Both the position numbers and the translations under genes were made by a program. The notes below the pieces were generated by a model, which saw only the letters and a program-made list of their open reading frames with translations, did not search any database and was not told where the DNA came from. From assembly GCF_040954835.1 (NCBI RefSeq), contig NC_090706.1, forward strand, positions 38,511,148 to 38,575,147: DNA of 64,000 nt, given 5' to 3'. This stretch comes from Lepisosteus oculatus (taxonomy: Eukaryota; Chordata; Actinopteri; Semionotiformes; Lepisosteidae). Positions 1-15,200 of the stretch are shown here, one piece after another; positions within the stretch are counted from its first letter, which is position 1; each line of letters begins with the position of its first letter.

Positions 1-211
1 GAGTTGCATTTGCCGAAAAGCATTCTGTATTATGCAGAAGGACTCGTGTCTTTTGCTTGTATTTAGGTGTACGCGAGGCACTGGGGATGATCAAACTGCT
101 AGCGTGAATACCAAAGAATTATGCAGTCTGCTCAAAAAGTCGCAATTTTCTGTGAACGGCTGGCCTTGGGTTGACATCGGCCCCACCCTCGTGGGGTCAG
201 CGCGGCGGTAC

Positions 212-3200
212 CTGCATGAGGCCGGGCAGAGCCGAGCAGCGGTAGTGCTCGTGGTGTGCGTTGATGGCCGCCAGGGCCAGCAGGTACTCGTTGCGTGCCT
301 CGGTCAGGCGCTGGTCACACTCGCTCAGCCGGGCGCTCAGCTGAGGGGGGGGGGGGAGAGAGGGACATTCGCAAGTGAGGCTGGGGGAAGCAAAACATAA
401 AAGCCACCGTACGCCCCTAGACCACGGCAGCAGGGAAAAGATGTGTGCCGCGCTCCACCCAATTCCTCTTTGTGTTATTGAGGTTGTGTACTTTTGAGGG
501 AACCGTGTGCTGACAAGGTTCCCTCACTCGGGGAGTAAACAGGGGACGGCCGTTCCCCTTCTGCTTTTCCATCTTTCATTTGTAACGAAAACATAAGAAG
601 AGGTGTTCTTTGCAACAGAGAGGCCATTTAAAGGCCTGTGATTGGTGCACTCTTACTACATATACAGCACAATTATGCGTATGCATTTCAACATGTCTCA
701 CATGCCAAAGGCAGCTGTTGATATGTTGCACAGTGCACTGATGCACAAATTCTACACACAGGGCAATCCCACAGAGCTTTATCGACACTACAGAAAGCGG
801 TCATGCAAACCTGCAGAGGCATGCGCTGCACAGCTTACAAATACACAAGCTTACCTTCACACTTAGCTTCTGCATACTTGTTCTAAAGCGTAGAATCCCA
901 TGGTCATTCTTTTTGGACCTGAAGAGAGGCGAGCAGTTAGCAACATGCAATCCGAAGTCATTTACAAAATCAGTTCTGAGCAAAGGACAGAGTCAAGTTG
1001 CAGTAGTGCCCTATGGCAGTACAATAACCAGCAAAGGCTCTCGACACAGTCCCGCCTCACCCTCTGCTAACCTCTCCATTGAATTATGCTGAATTGGTAT
1101 TTATGGGTTTTAGGAACATCTGTACATGCCAGCGCTTGTCTAAAATAAAGGAAGAAGTCTTTTTGCTTACACATCAAAGACACAGGGAATACAGGTCTCC
1201 ACCGGGCAGTTCACACTGCTAGACAGCCTGTTGAACAACAGATCCCTGCCTTATAGAAATGAGCACAAATGAGCAGCCTGTATTCAGTGGCAATATGTGT
1301 AACTCTAAAGTGTGACAACTAAAAAAAAAAACAGAATGGAGAAGATGTCATCACATCTGCCCTTATCGCCCACATGCAGAAGCACTATGCAGTTTGATGC
1401 AGTTTCCCCATTTTATAGATCTACGGGAAGTATAACAGAGGTCTGCATTTTCAAACACTGGCTTCCTGTTAAAACCAGACAGGGGTCTTCTGTTTTTTGT
1501 TGGGACTGCAATTTGCAAACTTGAGATGTCAACCCCAAGAAATATTCTATGGTGGTCTGTGATCTCTGGGAAATTCAGGGTTATGCTAACACACATCTCA
1601 CGGAAGGATAAATCCCAGCGTCCCTGCCTATGCTGGATGAAAGGAAGTGTCACACAATCTCTGAAGGGCTTTAGCGTTGTCATCTCCTCCCCACCCTGGA
1701 CTAGACCCCCGGAGCACTCCCAGCGCTGGCTGCTGCAGCCCCTGTCTCCCCAGCTGCCTCAGGTCTGGGCCTCGGACACTTGTGAGTTGTTTGTTGTTTC
1801 CCATAAATTAAGACAGAACTCCAGGATCAGGAGAGGCAGAATCGATGGGGGAGAGAGGTTCCTACACCGCACTCACAAAGCAAAGGGAAGAACTGGGCAC
1901 GATTCTGGTTGTTAAAGGCGTGAGGACCTCCTGGGGTTTGACTTGCCCATGTTGCCCATTTTCTTAGAGGTTGATTTTTTAGGGGTCTACACAACCGGCA
2001 GGGGTTGGGGCCCCCGAAGACGAGGCCCTGGGGCCCCAGCAGCCCGACTCACTTGGCCTGGGCGTCCGCGGCCTTCTCCCTGGCGACCTCAGCGATGTGC
2101 TCCAGCTGGCTATATCTCTTCTTCGCCTTGTTCAGCTCCCGCGCCGCCTCCACCAGCTCCCCCTGCACTCGCTGCAGCTGCTCCAGGCCCTGCAGGAGAG
2201 CGTCCATCATTATTTCCGAATTACTTCTTTAAAACATCTGGGCATCATTCAAAACATAAGGCAATAAAGATCTAACCTTATAGCTTAACATGTCAAAATG
2301 AGCAATGGAGCATTCGAAGAAACCAGCACATCTCTGTATTTACTACCCGACTTGTTTCCAACAACAGTTTCAGTCAGACAGAAAATAAAGAAATACAGGG
2401 CCTTCAGATAAAAAATCAGCCAGCCTTGTACCACCGAATGGCACACCTAATCATTAAATTTTAAATTTTGAAGCACTGCCTGAAAAAGGTGGGTGGCTTC
2501 TCGTTAGCTGGGAAAAAGTCAAATCTGTAATTATATTGACATTTTTTAGGGTTTCCGCAGTAGAAATCTTTCTACTTTACTTTGACAGACCACCGAGGCA
2601 CTACACAGATCTGTACTTTGAAAGCAGGGGCTGACTAACCTCATCAGGTGATTTATTTTCTTCAAAAATCAAAACAGAGATGACCAATCTAATGTCTGTT
2701 TAATAGATTTTTCTGTGTATTAAACAATCAGTACAGTAAAATGTCAGTACCTGGCAGTGGTTCAAGGTTTAACGGAGTTTGATTTTACACAACCAAAAAG
2801 ATAACACAAACAAAAAAAGACAAGAGGGATTCACATTTGCAAATGTGAAAATGCTGTAAACAGAAGTAAAATAGCACATAATGAATCGTACAGGCGAGGC
2901 AGCTGAAAATAAGAGGAAACAGAATACTGAACCAGGTGCTTTAAAGATTGTAGCATATCAGCAGTTCCTTAATTTCTCCACAGTCAAGTTCCTGTTTGTA
3001 GTGCTTTGTTAAACTGACTACAAACGGAGGATGTTTCATTCTGACAACATTGTGGTCACCCATCCCAATACAACAACATACTGATCTGCACAGAAATCCC
3101 CCAGATAATCTGGCCAAAACACTCACGTTCTTGTGTTTATTGAGGGTTCAACCCTGTGTAGTAAATGTTTATAATTAGGATTTTCAGACTTGCTGGTATT

Positions 3201-6200
3201 TTGTCAGCAAAGTCTCTCCAGCGCTCAGATGGCAAACCTTCACTATGCAAACAGAATATGTCATTCTGATTCAGTATTTTTTTTTAAATCTACCAGACAA
3301 TAATGGACCATCACTACCAAACTAAGTTTAAGACCTTAAATGTCTTTATCGGTCTTCATCCCCATGACCCTGGACTACAAGTAAAAGCAGGTTGTGAGTG
3401 CCAAGTCTAGCATGTAGCCTCTTCTTCATTTTCTAAACCTATGCACCTGAATTCCTGAGGTACAAATTGAGGCAAAAAATGGCTACTAAATGGCCAAAAG
3501 AATCTCCATGCAGCTCATCACTGAATACGATCCTACATTCACCAGCCACAGTATGACATAAATTCTGTTAGAGGTGGGACGCCTGTCCACAGAGGTGGGA
3601 CGCCTGTCAAGCTGATCACTGCAGCCTTAGCTGTGACTGTCAGCTCGAAGAGCTGGTGCTGAATCCACCTCTAACTCTACGTTCACAATGTAAGACAGAT
3701 CTTACACCACCCCTATCTAACATCTTGTTTTGCACACTGTGTTTTGAAAACATTCTGAACATAGTGAGACAAGAACTGCTATCAAATTCATGATATTGTC
3801 ATTGGCTAGATGGTTCTGATTATTGGTGGGCCCATTACAAATCTACTGAAAGAATTGGGCCTTTCCTGGTATTTTTGTCTAAAGATGATTGGATAGTGAC
3901 TTTGATAAATGCTACAACAGAACAGCCCTGCCTGACTCACCCTCTTCATCCGCTGCTCTTTGGCAGTCCGCAGGTTCTTCAGGGCTTCAGCCGTCAGAGA
4001 GCGGTAGGTCTCTGCTGCAGTGAGCCGAGAGAGACCACTCTGGACAGTGGCTTCAACCAGAGACCTCCACACCGCAAGAGCACTCCTGCAGAGAGGGTGA
4101 GAGAGATCACAGCAAAGGTTACAAACGAGAGACCGTCAGGCCTGTCTAGTCTCTTGGGTAGTTTAATAGCTCATCAATCCAGAGATCTGGAACCACTGTG
4201 CTGCAGAACCACCCTAACGAGTCTGGTTCTGACTGGAAAACAAATCAGCATTCAAGATAAATCATTGTTCTCATCGATGTGGCATGGCTTCCCAGAAATC
4301 TATTCCAGTATCCTGTTGAAAATAATATGGTTCAGATCCATTCATTTGGATTCTTGCTGCGCATATGCTATGTATATAGTTAGAGATTTTTAAATATTTA
4401 GGTCCCTGTGGGGTATTAGACTTCTGAAAAACGCTGAGGGTGAGATTTTAGTTTTAATAATGATATGATCAAAACGCTTCCTGTATTTGAGCTGAGATTA
4501 GATCTTCTGGGGTTTATTCTCAATAAACTTTACAACACCTTGCCGTTTCAGTACTAATGAAGTTTATCGCCAGCACTTAATGAGTTGCTGTTATTATTAC
4601 TCAAATGAGAAACAAGATAATTCAAGTCGTGGTCTGAAACAGCGGCACCTGAAGACAGCTCCTGGGGCTGTGCCTTAGTAACTCTGTATGGCTGAGGCTT
4701 TTAAATGTCATAGAAACAAGCCCGCCCTACTGATTGCAACAAAACCTAGGAGTTCAAAGGCAAAGACCAAAAGGGATTTTGGGCTGAAGGAAGTGAAAAT
4801 TGAACAATATTGTCCTTATGCCAGTTCCTTTAACCCTGGAGTCTCCAATCCTGGAACTGGAGGGGTTGATTTTACTGAACTAATTCTGCTCATTACTGCC
4901 GCAACTGGACAAACGTAATCTCTTCTAGCACTTCAGGTACACAGCCTCTGACATCTAAAGAGACCCCCCAAAACACCAGCCTACCAGGACCAGACTGGGC
5001 GGCCCTTCTCTAGATCAATGATGGTCACCACATTTGTGCACATTAGCAGCCAAACACAACAAAACAGGAGCGCCAGGAGGGTTTCTCAAATCTTTCAAAC
5101 ACAATGATTGTTCCCAGCTTTGGGACACAAGCTGCCCTCCCAGGGACATACCTGGTATCTGGGACTTCCCCCTTCCCCCAGTGCCAGTCTCTCTTCAGGT
5201 ACTGTGTGCCCAGTCTGTGCAGAGCCTGTGACAAGACAGGGGGAGGGTGGGCAGGCAGTCAGGCACCAGGCTCACACTGGCATGACTGCCTCAGGCTTGG
5301 GTTTCAGGAAGAGATCCCACGCAAGTTGAAAACCAAGATAAAACCAAACCCACAGCAAAACAGAGCAGGCTGAGTGCTGACCATCTTAATTTCTGTGGCT
5401 TTCCTGGCCAAAGCATGCAGCTTGCACACAGCCTGTACCGCATTAAGGCAAGTAGCCTGTAAAAAAAGCACAAAATAAGTGTCTAGAAGCTTGGTCTTGT
5501 GCATCATGCAAGCTGGATGCTGTAAGTCATGCAGAAAACCAATATTAACACCACAGCTGCAGGGTACCGTGGGATTACTGAGCAAGGTCACTGATTCTAT
5601 AGGCTTATGTTAACTGTTCATTAGTGCCCCCTCAGGCTAGGTCTGCAATGCTAGACTACAAGGAGACCCGGCGCATGTATTTCAAACCCTTACAGTCAAG
5701 CCAGCGGACTTCTTCAGAGTGAACACAAGCGGAAACAAAGGGGAAGGGCATTTCATTTCCCACTGTGAGCAGCAGGCACTGTCTTAACAAAAGGGTTGCG
5801 GGAGACTGGAGCAGGATGCCCAGCCATGCTGTTGAAGCCGGTGTTCTGACCTCTTTCAGGAAGCGGCTGAGGGAGATCTGTGGAAAGCAAACAGGCCTGA
5901 TGGGCCAAAAGGCCTCCTCTTGCTCGCAAACATTCCTACGCTTTTACATGTTTACGGGTCTTCGCTGCACATTGCAGAGCATCCAGGTCGCAGCATCGGC
6001 ACAACCGGCCGCAGTGGAACAAGGTGTCCCGTGTTCTCCAGCGTGGGCCGGTCTTCATCTCTGGGAGCTGCCCCGGCCCCTCCTCACTGTCGCATTCCCC
6101 CGCTACATTCCACACAGCTCCAGCTCCAGGTGCGCAAACACTCTCCGCTGGCTCGCACGTGGGTGAGGAAGAGACCACTGGAACAGGAGTCAAGTGTCAA

Positions 6201-9200
6201 CCCCAGCGTCCAGGCTAAATTCCACTCTGGGCTCCTTGTGCCCCCCCCTCGTCCTCGAATTCAAACAGACCGAGTCTTCACTTCATCTGCTGCGTAGGGG
6301 GCTGCTGGTACCGAATGGGGCTGCTCTTCAGGGGAAGATGAACGGGTTCCTTCTTAAATGCAAAGCACTTTAATGAGGAAGAGCACTCACTTTTCTTATT
6401 CTACAACCAGAAAGGCAGAGGACGTCCACTGGAAGAAGTAGCATTTGGGTCTGAGAAGCCAGCTAGCCAACAAAGCTCCTTTAATTTCCATTAGTTTTCT
6501 CCCTTTCTTTTCAATCCTTCTTTAACCGAGATCTTTCACAACGTTTAACAGCTATATTTTTACCTTCTTTTCGTAAGGGTGAACAGAAGTGTAAGAAAGG
6601 GTTGGTTTTTTTTCTTGAAAATTTTGCAAGAGTGTTCTTTGGCACCAAACTTTCCATCATTTTTTCCCACTGTTATTGTTTCCGTGATGACAGGCTCTGG
6701 TGAGGCAATGTTTTTTTAGCTATGGGCTTTTTTGGAATCTGATCAGAATAATTCCACCCGTTGGGTACTAGTCATCAGTCATGAGTGGACACATTCAGCA
6801 CCTACAGACGCAGGAACACTGACAACAGGGAGAAGCACTAGAGATCTGGACTTTATCCCAGCAAATAGAATAACTACAGCGAGGCAGGACGAAAACCAGC
6901 ATTAGAGTCTCTGCCAGCTCCACTCATAACAAAGCACAGCCAAACCCATCTGGGACAGCAGGCAGACAATTACCTGCTTTAAAAACCACTGCCAAAGGCC
7001 TTTTAATGCTTAAAAAGTATCTTAGGGAGATAACATCCATGTTTTTATCTTTCTTGTTATGACATCTTGGTTAAGTTGGAGACTGAGCTCGTGTTCAGAA
7101 GCAGAACAGGGTTTCATCTGCTCAACGGGTGTGTTTGGTTCTAGATGTCCAGCAGGAGTGGCTGATGGGAACCCAGATGTCAGGCCAGCAGGCAGAGCTG
7201 AGAGCGGTCATTCCCAAAGAAGATACCTCAACACTTAACTCTCCAGGGTACTGCCCAGGAAACAGAACCAGCCTAAAGTTTAAAGTCTATGTGGGTGAAT
7301 CACTTCTGTCTATAAGTCAAATTTTCATTAGAACCACAGAAGCCCTGTTTTGAAGCCCTGCTGTTTTAATTTTGTTCACCTCTTAGACAACTCAGGACTA
7401 TGAAACATTTCCACAGCATTTCTCCACCAGTGATGAAAATAGCTGTTTTCTTCAGGGGTGTCCACATTGGGTGCTGTATACCTTACAAAGCCAGGCAGAT
7501 AGAGATACTGCGTTATTTGTGTCACCCATGTTTTATGCATGGAGTTGTATTCTCTAATGCCCTTTTAGTAAATTTACAGGGGTCATTTGAACAGAGTTTT
7601 AGGCTACAAGGTATGGCGTTATTTTTTTAAGTCTTAAAATAAAGGCTACAAATTCAGTGAGTGGCCATTTTGAAAGTGTGCATAACAGCTCACAAAATTC
7701 AAATGACTTGCATCTCTCATTGTATTTGCATTCATTTAACAGATATGGTGCCCACAGCTAACTGGTGAGATCGTTGGAATTTCACAGACATTTAGAGACC
7801 TGTGACATGCACTGGTATCAAGTAGGACCTCATATGACTGCTTTAGCTCAGGGTGTTGATCTTGTGATGCAGAGCCCTAACATACTATAGAGGACACTAC
7901 CACCACAATTCCTCAAAAAAAAAAGTAATTGTCCACTTTTTTTTTCCCATGATGCTTCTAAGCTACACAAGGCCAAGCTACCAGGTTCACATATGGTTGT
8001 GTCTACACTAATTTGTGCTTTGTGAAAGTCACAGGGGCACTTTCTCCAAGACAAGGCCGCTGGTTTTAATCTGTCAAGGCCGAGTGGAAACATGTGGCTT
8101 CCTACAGTAAGGGAGGAGGGGGGATTGATGTTTTAAAAAAGTCTTAAAAGCACTTCTTTTTCAAAAGTGACTTCCCAGAAGGCCATCAACTACCCCACAT
8201 AATGAAGCACATGCATTATATATTAACAGCGCAGCACGATCCTTCCCTCAATCTGCTGGCAATGCAGCGAAGACAACACTGGCAACACAACATCTGCAGA
8301 ACTTGTTCAGATCCACTGGAGTTCTACACAACCAATGCTCAAGCCAGCAGTGGGTGGATGAGACAAACTGTGACAGACATGGTTCACAGCCTGACACCTA
8401 CTGGAAAGGGGTGCTGTTGGGCCCCAGGCATGTGAACACTGCTTCTGCACATTTCTGAGCACAGCACGAAGTTCACTGACAGCCTTATTTGTAACCTGTG
8501 TTCAGCTATTTATTGGAGCCTTATGCCACTGAACAGCATGTCTTGAAATATACATGCTTAAGTGCAAATCCTGTTCGTATAAATGACATCATGTGTACTA
8601 GATATGCACAAGGCCCACTAAGTTCAGACGGAAGAATGGGAAAGATTTCAGTAACAGTCTGGAGTAAATCGACTGTGCTTGTGTTGTACAGCTCCCTCGA
8701 AACAGAAGCAGACAACGTGTGTTGGAAAAGGAAGACATGGAAAAAACATGGAAGAGCTCAGGGCGAAGCTTCTCTTGGCGCCTCTTCCTCAGCAGGGGCA
8801 CTCGCTCACGGCCAAAGCCTTATCTGCCGGGAGAGATGACTCCCGCTGCCCGGGGGCTGACTGTCTCATCGCCTGGGCTTCACCTCTGAGGCTGAACTAG
8901 CCCTCCAGTCACAGCCCCGCCATGGCAAAGCACCATTCCAGCTCGAGGAAGGGGTCTCTGCCACACAGAGCAGTCTGATGACAGACAGACGGAAGGTTAA
9001 AAACGAGATATGACCTTCCCCTAGCCAGACGCAACAATAAAAAGAGCTGCGTCACAGAACCGCAGGAATGCCGAACACTGTTGTATTATACTGAAGTGAG
9101 AGCACAGAAAAGTCTAGTAAAACACATTTGCTAATGACCTCATAATAAATGTAGGAATGAAGAGCAGAGATGTTGATGCCCACCACAAGAAACTATTTGA

Positions 9201-12200
9201 AAAACGCGGTAAACACAATTGCATAAGCATGGGCAAAATGCTAAACCCACCTGGAAAAGCCGCGCAGAGGAAACCACTCTGAAAGCAAGGAGCTACATGA
9301 AACCAGCCATCTCCTGTTTTTGTTCTTTTTTTGGAATTGGTGTTGTCTTTTTTGTAATTCTCCCTGGGTAAAGGCATCTGCTAAACAAATGATCATGTTC
9401 CTATCGTATGAAGACATGTAGTACACTTAGCCTTCTTTTGCTGGGTTTAAGATGTCAAACACTGCTGCAGAGTATTCATGAATATAGGATTCATTCTGGT
9501 GCCAGAAAGGCGATTGTCTGTTAAGATTGTTTAAAAAAACTGTAGCAGTCATGCATTTCTAGTTCCTAAGCAGCGTCTCCAGCGACAGATGCAGAAGATT
9601 TTTTTTTGGCTGCCTAAATGTCAATGACATTTACATGACACGAAGTGAACAGGAGGAAATGGCAGCTGTAGCCTCTCCTCTCCTCTGCACCACACACACC
9701 TGGGAGAAGAGAGAACTGAGAAAAAGGAAGCAGGGAGCAGAACCTAAAAGCCTCAGCACAGTGCAGGAACTAGCAGCTGGGGCTCAGCACCCATGTTGTT
9801 AAACACCATCGCCCTGCCAGGTGTCCTTCCAATAAGACATTTGTACCAACCTGACCATACTCTCTTTCAATGGCCGCTCTCTGTTTACTGAAGGACCTGG
9901 AGAGGGAAAACAAAGGAGAGAGAAGAGAAGGTGGCGTCAGAAAGGAGACCCACACACGACGCTCAGGGGAGCAGGCCTGAGTCTAGACGGCAGTGTAGAG
10001 AGATCATCATTTTTAAGCAGTGCGTCAACACAAAAGAGACAGCTAACACTCCAAAGTACTGTGCACCGAAATGTCTGATTCTTTACGAGACATAAACCAA
10101 ATGTCATGAATAAGGGGATTAAAGTTTTTGTGCCATTACGCTGAGTGATGCTAAATCACAATAGGATTGAAGGTCTTTCTTCATGCATTCCCTTGCTCCG
10201 CTACCCTTGCTTTGAGAAAACAAACTGCTCCCGCCTTTCTTCAATATTTGGGAGAGCCGGACTCTTTAATGAAAAGATCGCGGGTTGCAGCCCCCTGCGA
10301 AAACTGCTGGAACTGCAGGTACCATAAATGGGCACCATTCATTCAAGATTAAACGGGAATCCTCTCCACATACCACAAGATTCGCACCACAGAATCTTGA
10401 ATAAGCCTTGGACTAAATTTAAAACACATGGGGTTTTTGAGGGACTTTTCCAAAATTCTTGCTTCTGAATGTTTTGGTCATTAAACATTCCCAAGGCACT
10501 GTTCACAAGAGTAGGTGTGTCAAACCCAGCGTCCGGGCTAATTTCTACAATGGCTCACACCATTGGGCTCATCGGACCTTCCCCCTTATTTTAACTGGTC
10601 ATTTCTCTCTCCTTCACTGGTGATTTCTGGGGCAGAATGGCATCGCCGCGCCACCCAGGTGGGAGCTGCAAGACAGAGGTAGATAAAGTGGGGCCCCTTT
10701 CTATACGCAAAGAGCTTGGGGTTTCCTGTGGAGAGAAAAACAGTGTATACATGCATTTCCTTCTTACTCAAAATTTTATCGCATGGCATGCTCTACCTAA
10801 TACAAATGAGACCTCTTTAAAGACAAGTTCATTTCATTACAACAGGGTGATTGTGCTCTAGATGGGATTCGAGAGGTTTTGAATTTGACGAGCATTGGAA
10901 ATGTGCTACAACCCCCTAAAAAAAAGATCAAGCTGACTGATCGATGCCTGTTTTCTCCTGCCGCCGGCTGTCCTCGTGGCCGGTGCCGAAGCAGACCTGG
11001 CTGATGAAATATTTCCAGCGCCATGAGGCTCCGACAGGCGCAAACAGAGCAAGAGGAGGGCCTGGCTGAAGGAGCAAGCGGTGGGGCGGTTTTGTTATCT
11101 TTTACTCTTTTACTTTTACAGAAGGAAGGTGGGGAGAGCCTTAATCGACCCACTGTGAAAATCTCCCAAAGGTCTCAAAGACTCATTTCCAAAGTTTCAA
11201 GGTACGATCAGCCCACCTTAAAGGCTGATGTCCACTTTAAAAATCCAGGGTTTTTCCTTGGGGGTTTTTGTTATTTGTAATTATAGTCAGCTTCTAAGAA
11301 ATTACCTTCTTGTGCAAACCCGAGATCAAGCAACACGTTTAGCTTTTCCTATACACAACTGCTGAATCATTCTTAAAGTCTAAGAAAAGTGCTTCTCGGT
11401 TTAGTAAGCTTGTTTTACTTGGGCAGTGCACAGTCTGAAACACAGCAGGCTGGGATAAAGAAAAGTACAAACATAGCTTTTTTAAATTTAAAGCATACAT
11501 TTTAAATTGCAAGTTCTGAGTGTAAAACCAAATCTGAGCTGGAAAGAGCAGAAAGATCTGAAGAATAGATCATAGATTGAATCATTCTTCATATCAAAGC
11601 TAAGAAAACTGGGGAAGTCGGCTAGATTGACTGTACCGGTCTTCACACCTGCCCTGAAATATCGATCTTAACACGATCAGAACTACAAATCAAATTTTAT
11701 CTTTTCAGTTAAACTTCCTCACATCTGAAAGCAAACCACGTGTTTTAACAAAAAAAACCACCTAAATTAAAGTAGCTGTTTCTCCAGAAAACAAAACCAG
11801 GTACGGTTCTTATCAGTTGTCTTTGGCGATGTACTCACAAACCCCCATGCTCAGAAAACAAATGCAGAAATGTGGAAAAAAGGTAGATATGTCCCCAAAG
11901 GGGATTTTCTTTATAATGAATTAGCAGAGCTCCTTTGATTAAAGACATTTCCACGTGCTTATGTTAAAAACCTTATTTTCTTATAATATTTACCCTCTTC
12001 CACATATCTGTAGACAATGAATACAGTGAATGAATACAGTGGAAAAGCAGTATGAAGGAGCTAAACATTTCTTGGGCTACAAAGACTAAAACATCTCTAC
12101 TTAAAAAACGCCTCATCTGCTCAAACAAATTTGGGAATTTTAAAGGTTACTTCTCCTGAACATCCTTGAACATCTGTTCTTAAAAACATTTTGGAACTTA

Positions 12201-15200
12201 AAACTCCCGTGTCTGCCAATATAAAGGGTAATATTGGAATCTGTTTTAAAGGGTTTGCATAAATGGCACAGAAAGTACCCTCAAATGAGTGTGTTGTTTT
12301 GCAGATTGGCATACAGGAAAGTCTAACTGAAGAGCTAAAACATCAAGGTGATTTTTTTTGTACTCTGTGAAGCAGAATTGATCAGCATGTGAAATAACCA
12401 CATATCAATTTTATGGGGCCAAATTTTAGGAAATCATATTCAATAATCTGGCCGGGCCATTTGTATCAGACACCTGTCACTCTTTGTAGGAAGACGTGCC
12501 TCTACTTTCAGTCCTAAAGATCACTGGTCTTGATGAGTCTGTGGGTGGTTGTTTCATCGTTGGATTTAATGTAGTTCATGGTTTGACCCTGCTGACATTA
12601 ACATATTTGAGGATACTGCACGCGTGAAGTCTCCTCCATGCACTAAAGAAACTTAGATTTCCATTAGGATATCTAAGTATCCACCTAAAGGCTTTGGCAC
12701 ATTATGGCTTCAATACAAGCTCACAAGCACTTCTGCTAAGAACACAAGCAAAGCCACACGTCCAGTAAAGAAATTGTGGCCTAGAGAAACCTATAAAATT
12801 GATCCTGATTATTCCTTTCAAGAACAGACATGGCTGTTTTCACACAGAAACTAGCTATTGATGCCAATTGCCAGATCTTAGTTTGGGACTTGAGGGCTTT
12901 ATTGCCCTTCCACTCCATCCCACAGTACTAAGGCGGAGGCTGAGACTCCAGGCGGCTAACAGATCAAACATTAAAGTTCCCAAGACACAGGATGACAAGG
13001 GCAAAGTAAAGAACCAGACTTGGGGAAGACGATGGGGGCCGGACTCTACTGGGACTTGTTCAGAAACCAATCACAAATGAATAATTAAGCAGCAGGCTCA
13101 TTATATGAGGTGCCCAGTCACTTGAGATCGATTTGTTTTTTTTCCATATTCTTTTTGTTAGTGGTTTCCAAACTCTAAACGCATCTAGAAGGCAATGCTG
13201 GTTTGCCAGTCCGTGGCATCTTACAAAATGGCAATTAACCTCAATTAACCTTACAAACAGGAATATGTTTGCAGAAAGACTTTTCCCTCTACTTCCCTGA
13301 AGCTTTAGTTGTGAAACACAAGACTTGAGAATATGGAAACCCAAACTGAGATGTTATTTGCATCTTAATTGCTTCAATAATGCTTCTGCTTATTGGGCAA
13401 AGACAGCTTTTTAAGTGCTTTAAGTGGGATGATGTGTAAACGTGAGGACCAAGGCCTTCAGAAAGAGCTGAAGGCATTTCCTTGGTGCCTGCAAGTGTTG
13501 GGCTACAGAGGAGCCAAGTATAGGTCTGACTAGTCAGTTGCTTTCTAAGGTTATGATAAAAAAGAGGAGGAATTTCCTGTTATAGATTCATAATAAAAAA
13601 CAAAACCACTCTTAACAAAAACAGAAAACTTCCTATAGACGAAGGTCAGAGCTGACCAAAACCTTTCAGGACTGGGATTTTTTTTTACATGATGAAGCCT
13701 GCAAATGAGGTCACACATCCATCTAGATCATGTGGTTGCTAGTAGGAATCTTTTCAATGACATAAAACATCCTCCTGGACCACCTAACCCTTTCTGTTAA
13801 ATCACACCGTGGTTTGTTTCTGCATATAAGGAAAAAAAAGATTGAAAACAATGTTGACAAAGTCAAGTGGACAGAGTTTGAGCTATCTCCGAAGCCACAA
13901 CCAGCCTCTTGGATCAAAGATCAAAGACAAAAGAAATGATGAAACTGATCAATTTGCGTTAAAGTATGCAGGAGCGGTATCAGGATCCTGGAGTCTCAGC
14001 TGGTGAAAACACAAACCCCAATCACAACGGGGGTTTACAGTGCACGCTGAACTCCACATGCATCATGTCTATATATCAACCTTTAGCAAGACATATGGAT
14101 CACACCAGCCCAAACCAAGATGTCCGGTACATTTTATTTGAATGATCTCCGTGTTATGCCTGCTCATTTTAGCATAGCAAAGCTGCATGCTGACCAAGTC
14201 ACTGAAGAATACTGTGGCTTTAATGATGCCAGACCCATCCTCAATCTGTGGTTTTAAGTATTTCCTTTGTAATGTCTGTGCAGCTATTTGGGAAATGAAA
14301 AATGCTTTTCCAGAAAAACAAAACACCCCCTCCCCCAATTCTTCCATCATTAGTCACTAGAGGCCCAAGCATATTCCAGGTCAGCCAGAATAAAGGGCAG
14401 GACAAGTTTATTGCTAAAAATAAAAGCCAATCTGTACCATAAGATGCAACAGTGAAATTCTTAAAAGCTTATTTCAATTCCTGTCATAAGTGAAAGTATT
14501 CTGAAAGAAGGAAAAAGTGTTTTAAAAATTGTCCAGCTTCACTTTTATCTAGTTTTCAGTGGCTCTTCTTTTTAAGTACAGTCCTGCCAGACTCTTCTAC
14601 ATAACCCAGAGTAGAAATGCCAGGTTTTTCCAGGATGTTATCAGATGTCTGCCTCTCTCCTCTCCATTTTGCACTTGGTTCAGCCTGCTGATAGGATATT
14701 ACCTCTTTGCAGTAAACCTGACTTTGATGAAAATGCTCCTGTCCTTGACAGCTGGACACCCAGCTCAAGAAACACCATCATAAGACAAACAATGGCAGAG
14801 AGCTGTGGATGTCTGAAACAAGCTAACCAGTCATTCTGTTCATGCATATTCCCCGGGATCCTTGAGAATAAGCAAGTGGATAGATCCTAAAGATCCTAAA
14901 GCTTCCTCTGACGTGTAACCTGGCTTGCCCTCCTGTCTATTTTCTGTAGAACAGAGAGACAGGATTCTGCCACTGTGCAATATTGTCTGATGGGCTTCAG
15001 TATGTACATTACTGATGGGCAGCCCCAGGCTCGTAAGGTACTCTGGTTTTCATTACAATCCCGATCCTCTAATTAACTGAACTAACTGAACTTGGGTAAG
15101 AAGTCAGATCACCTGATTTAAAGGTCATAGTCAATGCCTATCTGTAAAGCACCCCTTAGACCTACAGGATTCCAGCCCTCTAGGACAGAGGTTCCCAAAT